In this document: piece after piece, positions 57,415 to 64,000 of the stretch
Layout of the letters: every line of letters starts with the position of its first letter
Position numbering within the stretch: position 1 is the first letter of the stretch
Source: Pneumocystis sp. 'macacae'
Taxonomy: Eukaryota > Ascomycota > Pneumocystomycetes > Pneumocystales > Pneumocystaceae
Reading direction: 5' to 3'
DNA length: 64,000 nt
NCBI GenBank assembly: GCA_018127085.1
Contig: CM030728.1
Location: 372,001-436,000 of the forward strand
Program-made: the position numbers and the translations under genes
The notes under the pieces: generated by a model
Seen by the model: the letters and a program-made list of their open reading frames with translations, nothing else
What the model was told of the DNA's origin: nothing
The model's database searches: none

Positions 57415-57925
57415 ATTAAGTCTTTTCTTCGTAATAATTTGAATAAATAAAAATCTTTGAAATTTTATATTTTTTTAAATTTCATATCAAAAAACCTTCA
57501 AAAACTATTAAAAACAGGGCTAACCCTATAATAAATAAGAAAAAATCAAAATTAATTAAAAAGGATATAAATGTTCAATCAAAAAAATAAAAAAAATAGA
57601 ATAAATGAATAAATAAATATATAATGTATCACAATATAAAAATAATTACATTATTAATATTATTAATAATAATAGTCATCCTAAAGTTCTCAAATCTAAA
57701 CAATATAAATAAAATTATAATCCTTAGTTAACAGATATAAAATATATAAATCAATCGTTTAAACAAAAGATTATAAGATATAAAGAGAAAAACCACATAT
57801 ATATATTATTTTTCTATTTTTCATTATATATTTTATATTTTGATTCCATATCTTGACTTACAAAACGTCTCCTTCCTACTTGTTCTAAACGTACTCTGAA
57901 ACTTAGTTCATACATTTCATTCGGT
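57415..57925. other. Upstream region of the G3BP-like gene
   Basis: About 510 bases. It carries an AGGGCTAACCCT inverted motif at 57516-57527, about 100 bp upstream of the start codon. The rest is AT-rich. A frame in 57828-57926 may be an extra 3' exon of the small candidate gene next to it. Confidence 0.45.
57516..57527. promoter_or_regulatory. Telobox-like palindrome upstream of the G3BP-like gene
   Basis: AGGGCTAACCCT, with reverse complement AGGGTTAGCCCT. It nearly matches the SEC23 upstream motif and lies at the same distance (about 100 bp) from a start codon. Confidence 0.45.
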
Positions 57926-58155
57926 TTATTCATATAACTTAAAACGCTGATATTGTATTTGTAAAGTATCAGGGAATAAGGGCTCTTCAATCTTCTGCAA
58001 AAACTTATCTTCTAAACGATATTGATAAAAATAAAATCTTATGTTGTACTTGAAAATTCTGATACTATCGTTAGTATTAAGATCATTTACATAATAAAAT
58101 AGTTATTACTTGAAAAAAATGCAATTCTATCGAAAATATCATAACAATTTCTCAT
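57926..58155 (-). CDS. Candidate small spliced gene, unknown function
   Basis: An ATG at 58153-58155 opens a frame that continues if introns 58065-58109 and 58012-58049 are removed. The first contains a textbook TACTAAC branch site 4 bases from its acceptor and a GTAATA donor. The joined frame has 48 codons and a stop at 57926, with a charged, helical-looking middle (SKDKFLQKIEEPLFPDTLQI). A further splice could extend it to about 57828. I do not recognise the family. Frame consistency, the branch site and mixed composition support it; the gap around is otherwise AT-rich. Confidence 0.38.
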
Positions 58156-58352
58156 TTAGACTATTTATCTTTAAAACTAGAAAAATCGCTATAAAAGCTA
58201 TCAACAAAATAACGTGAAATATAAAATAAAAAGACGAAACAAAAAATACACACAAAATTCATTTATTAGACACTAGACATGTTTAGATACAACCTCATAA
58301 TTCTACACTAAAGTCATTTAAACAAACAGATGATTACAAACAATAATAAAAA

Positions 58353-59156
58353 CTATAATCCTTCTTGAAGTATTGGCACAATCTCGTCCATCTGTGCTTG
58401 CATGGGCTGTATAGGTGTCTTAATAGAACGCTGTACAGCAAGATCTAATTCTTCAACTGTCTTTTTTATAGACAATGACAAGTGAGCTATTTCATCTCGC
58501 TGTAGCGCAACCATTTTATAAGAATCTGTATTCTTTGCTTGTGTCTAAAATCATAAAATCAAAATCATTCTAATATAAAAGTAAAAATATACATTTTTCA
58601 ACTGTTCTTTCAACATGGAAAGTTCTTTCATTTTAAGAGGGTAAAGATAAGAACTCACAACATGTTCAGGTGATAGCAAGGTTGGTCTATATCGATTAAT
58701 TTATCACAACTAAAAACCAAATAATTTTACAAGACAGTAGGTGATTCTCCTCTTTCTTGACGCAGCTTTGCACTCATTATAAGATTATCTAGCTCATTTA
58801 ATCTCGAAACAACGTCTCTCTCTTTCAAAATAGACAAAAACTCTCTCTATTTTCTCTAAATAAAATTTTTATTACCTTTTTTATAATACCTCGCATGAAC
58901 TCTGCAAAAACGAAATAACTTGCTCATGCGCATTCCTCAAAATCTCCGGAGAATTCTTTGCCAATACTGGAAAACACTTTGCAATTTGTTCATAGCTATA
59001 GACAATAAATATTTAACTACTATCAATTCAAAAGTCCTACCTACATGCTTTAATAGTTTGCGATAAAGATTTTTCCAAAAGATCCTGCAATCTCTGAGCA
59101 CGAAGACCCTTCTTCTGACATTGAGAAGACTCTTGATGATTTATTTTTGTTTCCAT
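58353..59156 (-). CDS. NNF1: NNF1, kinetochore MIND/Mis12 complex subunit
   Basis: Subunit of the Mis12 complex that joins inner-kinetochore chromatin to the microtubule-binding NDC80 complex. Five exons give 207 residues. Introns: 58545-58592, 58687-58730, 58847-58889 and 58996-59040. The N-terminal signature is RAQRLQDLLEKSLSQTIKAC followed by SYEQIAKCFPVLAKNSPEIL. After that come EFLSILKERDVVSRLNELDN, LIMSAKLRQERG and long helical segments with MKELSMLKEQLKN. The start codon gives METKINHQESSQ. The gene is divergent from LOS1. Confidence 0.82.
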
Positions 59157-59587
59157 GTCTGTAAAATTTTCTCGTGAAATGCAATACAATTACAAATTTA
59201 TATTTGATAATTCAGGATAAATCCGAAAAAAATAACCATAAAAAGGGAACGAGGAGTATAAAGCGCTACAACTCTATAGAAGTTGTTATTATTTTTACTT
59301 CGTAATTTTTAAACATTAAACTTGTAAATTGTTTTGAACCCTGATTTTCGAAACGACTAAGAAAATCCCATCAGAACAAAACCTTTTTAGTTTTATCAAA
59401 TATTTTTTGGAAAGTTTTTTTTTTAAAAAAAACAAGAGTAGAAAAAAATTTTTCAATCCCATATTTGAGAAGTTATATATATTTATTTAAAACATTGTTT
59501 TTAGCATATTTTGTTAACAATTCTAAAAAAATAAAAAAATTGAATAAATTAAAAAAAAGGAGATCAAAAAAATAGCCAAAAACATTA
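59157..59587. other. Divergent promoter region of NNF1 and LOS1
   Basis: About 430 bases between the two start codons. It has long A and T tracts near 59410-59440 and 59530-59580. No specific motif recognised. Confidence 0.5.
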
Positions 59588-62500
59588 ATGGAAGTGAATA
59601 TTGATCAAGCAGTTAATATAGTACTTCAACCGCATATAGATCCTTCGTTAAAACAACAGGTTTTAATATATTCCAAATAGTTATTACTATTATATTGATT
59701 GTTTATAGGCTATAACATTCTGTGACCAAGTAAAAAATTCACCTGAAGGATGGCAAGTCTGTCTTTCTATTTTCACAAAAATCCCCAAAGCGTAAGTGTT
59801 TCTATTATTATATTATAATTAGGAATAATTTTTTTTGAATAGATCAGAACAAACAAGACTTTTTGCTTTGCAAGTTTTGGGATATGCTATTAAATCAAGG
59901 TATTTTGTCTGTTTTTTTTAACCGTATTTTAAAAATTTACATTTGATAATAGAATTAATGACTTAACATCCGAATCTCTCAGTTTTATAAAAAACCAAAT
60001 TTTTGATTGGACTGTACAGGAGTTTTCTCCAATGAGAATAGAAGATATAGATCCCCCATGTAAGTTTTCTATTCTATGTTATTATAGTTAATTATTTTAG
60101 TTCTACATAACAAACTTTCTCATTTTTTTGCTTTATTATTTACTGCATTATATACTACATCATGGTCTTCTTTTTTTACAGATATTTTTGCTCTTATACG
60201 AAACTCGTCATCACAAAGTGAAAAATCTTACACAAAAGCAGCTGAATTTTACCTTAAAATTCTTCTTTCTATCGATGAAGAAATAGCAGATCAACATATT
60301 TCTAGAGAACCTGATCAGATTTTTAGAAACAACTCGCTTAAAGATAAAATTCGCCAAAATGATATGCATCGTTTAACAGAATCCTGGTATAGACTTATGA
60401 TTGAATATCAACAAACAAATAAAAACATTATCGAACTTTGTATGAAAGTAATAAGTAAATATGTTTGTAAGTTGATTTCAAAAATGAACAAATAAAACAT
60501 ACTAACCAAAAAAGTGTGGATCGATATATCTTTAATTGTCAACGATTCGTATATGAGTTTTATTTTTAGATTTTTAGGCGATCAACAACTTCGTAATACT
60601 GCATCTGAGACTCTTGTTGAAATTGTTAGCAAAAAAATGAAGCATACTGATAAACTTGAGTTAATATTTCTACTTAATATTACGGACCATATAAACAAGT
60701 TGGATTTAACTAGTGATCCCGATTTTACAGAAAATATCGCAAAACTTGTTAATGCTCAAGCTATTGAGCTTATTTGTATATGCAATGATGTAAACGTTTT
60801 TATTTAACGAATATACATTGACATAGTAGTAGGATACGTTATCTAAAGAAACCTATATAAAAGCGGAATCTCTTCTTTTTAATATAGTTCCATTCATTCT
60901 TCAATTTCTTTCAAATGAATATGACGACACTTCATCAGCAATTTTTCCAGCCCTAACTGATTTATTAGCTCTGGTTTAAAGTATTTCTATAACATCTATC
61001 TTTCTAATTAACTTAGATTCGAAAACAGAAAAAAAGAGGACAAATAGATTCATCTAGAAATGATTTATTAAAATCTATTTTAAATGCATTAATTATAAAA
61101 ACAAAATATGATGAATCCTTAGATTGGTCAAATGATGCACAAACTGATGAAAATGCTGAATTTTTAGAAATGAGAAAAAAACTTCGAACTTTCCAAGATA
61201 TAATCGGGTCTATTGATTATGATCTTTATTGTAATTGCATTCTAAATTTAGTAACTAATGGGTTAAGCAAAGAACTTTCCGAAGTAAACTGGAGACATTT
61301 AGAGCTCATTTTATATGAAGTATTCTCATTTGGAGAAAATTTAAAAGGTATATAAATTTAACCTAATATTAGTTGAACTAAATCTGAAAAGCTCTCACAT
61401 ATGTTAACAATAATGGTAATTCGCCTACTGTATTGGGACAATTACTTGGAATGATAATAAATTCAGAAATATCATCATATCCACACCCGTCTATTCAACT
61501 TCATTATTTAGAGACAGCAGTTAGATATATATCATTTTTTGAGTTTCAACCTTCACTTATTCCTAAAGTCCTTGAAGTTATGGTAGATCAACGTGGATTA
61601 TACCATCATAATGCTCATGTAAAAAAAAGAGCATGTTACCTATTCTCAAGATATATTCGTCTTTTATCAAATAAAATAGGGAACTATGCAGAAACTACAT
61701 TAAAAGCTATCCAAAATTTACTTGTTGTAAAATTAAAGCATGTATTGAATATAGATAATAATATTAACACTGATATTCCAGTTATTAAAACTTCAATTGA
61801 TAGCACACTATATCTTTTTGAAGCAGCAGGTCTACTTATATCTTTAGATACAATAGATAAAAACAAAAAAATGTCTTTAACTGAGGTTTAACTCTCTATT
61901 TTTCTTTAAAATCTAATTTTAGAATAGTCTATTTTCAAACCACTTTTTTCGGATCTTCAGATATGTCTTTCACAAAATAAAAATGATAATAATAGTATTT
62001 TGCATATTTATGATATTATTATGACAGTTGGAAGCTTTGCAAAAGGATTTCCTGACATATCTCGTAAATCTTCTATTATAAATCCTGTTTCTGAAATTTT
62101 TTTACAAGCGAGTGAATTTATTCTTGTTGCATTGGAGACTTTGAAACATGAGGAAATAATAAGAGAAGCTGTTAATATTATGCAACTATTAAATTCCTAA
62201 TAACAATTTAGCAGGCACGTCTATCTTTTATACGGTTAACAAACATACTCGATCTTGAAATATTATCTAAGTTTCCGCGTTTGATAAATGGGTTATTGTC
62301 AGAAACAAAAACATCTGAAATAATTGACTTTCTTCCATTTCTCGGGCTTCTTGCTCATAGGTTTAAGGTTTTCAAATATAATTTTTTTTAAAACTACCTA
62401 ATTTCAAATTAGTCAAATATGTATAATATATTAAATAGTTTGTTTATACCTCTTTTAAATAGAATTTTTCAATCTCTTAATCAACCTGCAGAAGGCACTG

Positions 62501-63157
62501 ATGATATTATTAGCCAAAATGATCTCAGAAAAAAGTACCTTGAATTTATTCTCGGACTACTTAATAATGATTTAGATGCTGTTTTTATAAGTGACGGTGA
62601 GTTTTATAAGTATTTTGATATTTCTGTAATTTTTAAAGCTAATAAACCAAATTTTGAAGCATTTCTTCAAAGTATCATCCATTTTGCAGTAAATATATCA
62701 GACCCTTCAGTAGAAAAAATAGCATTCTCTATTTTAAATAAAATGATTACTCTATGGGTATCTGATCAATCCCATGCAAATGATCTTGAAATTAGGAAAA
62801 CTGTTTCTGGTTTTGATCAATTCATATTTCAATCACTTTCTTCACTTTGTTTTGAAATTCCTTCAAAACAATCTTTTAATCCGCAAGATGCTCGAGTTAT
62901 CGCTGTAAGTTTAAGTTATCATAAAAATCTATCTTATTTTATTTTAGGTTTTAAGCGAAATATCAAACCTCCAATTTACAATATTTCAAAAAAAACAAGC
63001 AGAATTCGAAAGATATTTATGTAATATATATTTTCCTTCAATGAATATTCCTAAAGAAATAGCTAATGAATATATCGAAGCACTTAAACATTTAAATGTA
63101 AAACAATTTAAAATTTTTTTTCAGGTTAAATCAAAATATTATTTTCATAAAAAATAA
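59588..63157 (+). CDS. LOS1: Exportin-T (LOS1), tRNA nuclear export receptor
   Basis: Importin-beta family receptor that carries mature tRNA out of the nucleus with RanGTP. Thirteen exons give 1008 residues. Introns: 59660-59708, 59792-59842, 59900-59952, 60060-60100, 60467-60514, 60790-60832, 60974-61016, 61348-61391, 61886-61927, 62171-62211, 62368-62412 and 62905-62947. N-terminal HEAT repeats include CDQVKNSPEGWQVCLSIF, TRLFALQVLGYAIKSR and ALLFTALYTTSWSSFFTDIF. The C-terminal half has YPHPSIQLHYLETAVRYISF, HVKKRACYLFSRYIRLL and FAKGFPDISRK. The 3' end is ambiguous: reading on gives a stop at 63157, while a further short intron would end it near 63178. The whole model divides by three. 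Confidence 0.9.
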
Positions 63158-63687
63158 TAGATATATTAGAATTTTATTAATAATCTACGACAAAATACAA
63201 CTTTATAAGGACAATCTAAAACTTTATTTTCATGTTTTAAACTAGCATCAAACTTTATCATAAATACTAAAAATAATTATAGATTGAAATATATTAATTT
63301 TTAATATTATATACATCAATTATAGGTACTAATATAGCCATGAAGATGAACATAATACATTGATTATATAAATTGGATTCTTATAAATTGAATTTATATA
63401 ACCAAATCCTTTTAAATTGATAAAAAATATATATGCTTTATTTCGAAAACACCTAATTTTAAAATAAATTTGAAATATTCAAGTATCTAAATACTAAAAA
63501 TCTTTTTAAATTACATACGTTAAAAACAATAAATTAAGAAATTCCAATATTCCTAAAAATAAAAATCAAGAATCCAATCAACATATCATTAAAATATATA
63601 TAAATTCTACAATTTTAAAAGAACTAAAAATATTCATAAATTAAAAAGATAATCGAATCAATAAAAATATTAATACTTTTTATTACT
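63158..63687. other. AT-rich spacer between convergent LOS1 and GUT2
   Basis: About 530 bases, almost pure A/T. No gene or repeat unit seen. Confidence 0.55.
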
Positions 63688-64000
63688 CTATTTTAAAAAT
63701 CTATAACTTTCAACATCAGCTCTTGTCAAACATTGCATTTCTTCAGGAAGGCCCATAGAGTGCAAAAATTTAACTGTATTTTTCCATTCCTGTTCTTTAC
63801 GTGTTTTAGACCAATTCAATTCTTCAGTCATAATATCAATAACTTTAGGTAAAGTTTCTAATGCCGCATAGACATCTAAAAACGCCAACCTATATTCATT
63901 TAATTTATCCAAATTTTCTTTTAAAACTATACCTTGTTCGTCTTGCTAAAACATCAGCGCATGTTTGAGCATATTCTGCTCGAACAGCATAACGAACTTC
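63688..64000 (-). CDS. GUT2: GUT2, mitochondrial glycerol-3-phosphate dehydrogenase, C-terminal part
   Basis: FAD-dependent enzyme of the inner mitochondrial membrane that oxidises glycerol 3-phosphate and feeds electrons to quinone. Only the C-terminus is inside the window, and the 5' end lies beyond 64000. Intron 63890-63932. The spliced end reads VRYAVRAEYAQTCADVLARR, then TRLAFLDVYAALETLPKVID, then MTEELNWSKTRKEQEW, the classic C-terminal domain of this dehydrogenase. The tail is short (MQCLTRADVESYRFLK). Confidence 0.9.

Overview
The window reads as AT-rich fungal nuclear DNA from the Taphrinomycotina, most likely a Pneumocystis species. The reasons are the very AT-rich intergenic DNA, compact gene spacing, and about 160 tiny introns, mostly 39-50 nt, in almost every gene, with fission-yeast-like proteins. 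That placement is inference. I built gene models by joining exons by eye so that the frame stays open, family motifs are restored and spliced length divides by three. Exon edges are probably right to within a base or two. No rRNA, tRNA, CRISPR array or transposon was found.

Layout. 0-8.6 kb: CCR4 3' end (+), a PHO13-type phosphatase (+), an NCBP3-like RNA-binding protein (-), cohesin SMC1 (+). 8.8-16.4 kb: SEC23 (+), ribosomal eL29 (-), NatB catalytic subunit NAA20 (+), ATP synthase delta (-), ribosomal uL11/RPL12 (-). 16.9-24.3 kb: PP1 catalytic subunit (-), TFIIIC subunit TFC4 (-), Smaug-type VTS1 (+). 24.6-34 kb: APC/C activator CDH1 (-), histone H2B (+), separase (-). 34-40.6 kb: DENN protein AFI1 (+), ASCC1-like 2H phosphoesterase (+), Rrg8-like mitochondrial protein (-), flavin-reductase-like protein (+), mitoribosomal bL31m (+). 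40.7-49.3 kb: sorting nexin VPS5 (-), mitochondrial phosphate carrier (-), an unrecognised membrane protein (-), myosin regulatory light chain (+), RPB6 (-), TFIIIA (+). 50.4-64 kb: an unrecognised small protein (-), PPM1 (-), HSP90 (-), a G3BP-like NTF2/RRM protein (-), kinetochore NNF1 (-), tRNA exportin LOS1 (+), and the 3' end of GUT2 (-).

How the genes relate. This is mostly housekeeping gene content in no operon-like order, but themes recur. Chromosome segregation: SMC1, separase which opens cohesin, CDH1, NNF1 and PP1. RNA polymerase III and tRNA: TFC4, TFIIIA, the shared subunit RPB6 and LOS1. Mitochondria: ATP synthase delta, phosphate carrier, bL31m, Rrg8-like, GUT2.

The most unusual features are these. 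(1) A sharply bounded GC-rich island of about 2.7 kb (roughly 24.96-27.7 kb) covers CDH1, H2B and the 3' end of separase, grades into normal AT-rich DNA inside two genes, and carries G-quadruplex-prone runs. (2) Two introns seem to use a GA-AG boundary with the same GAAAG donor, one inside the SMC1 Walker A motif, plus one GC-AG intron. (3) A telobox-like ACCCTAA/TTAGGGT element lies about 80-105 bp upstream of several start codons. Small spliced gene candidates also occur inside AT-rich gaps.
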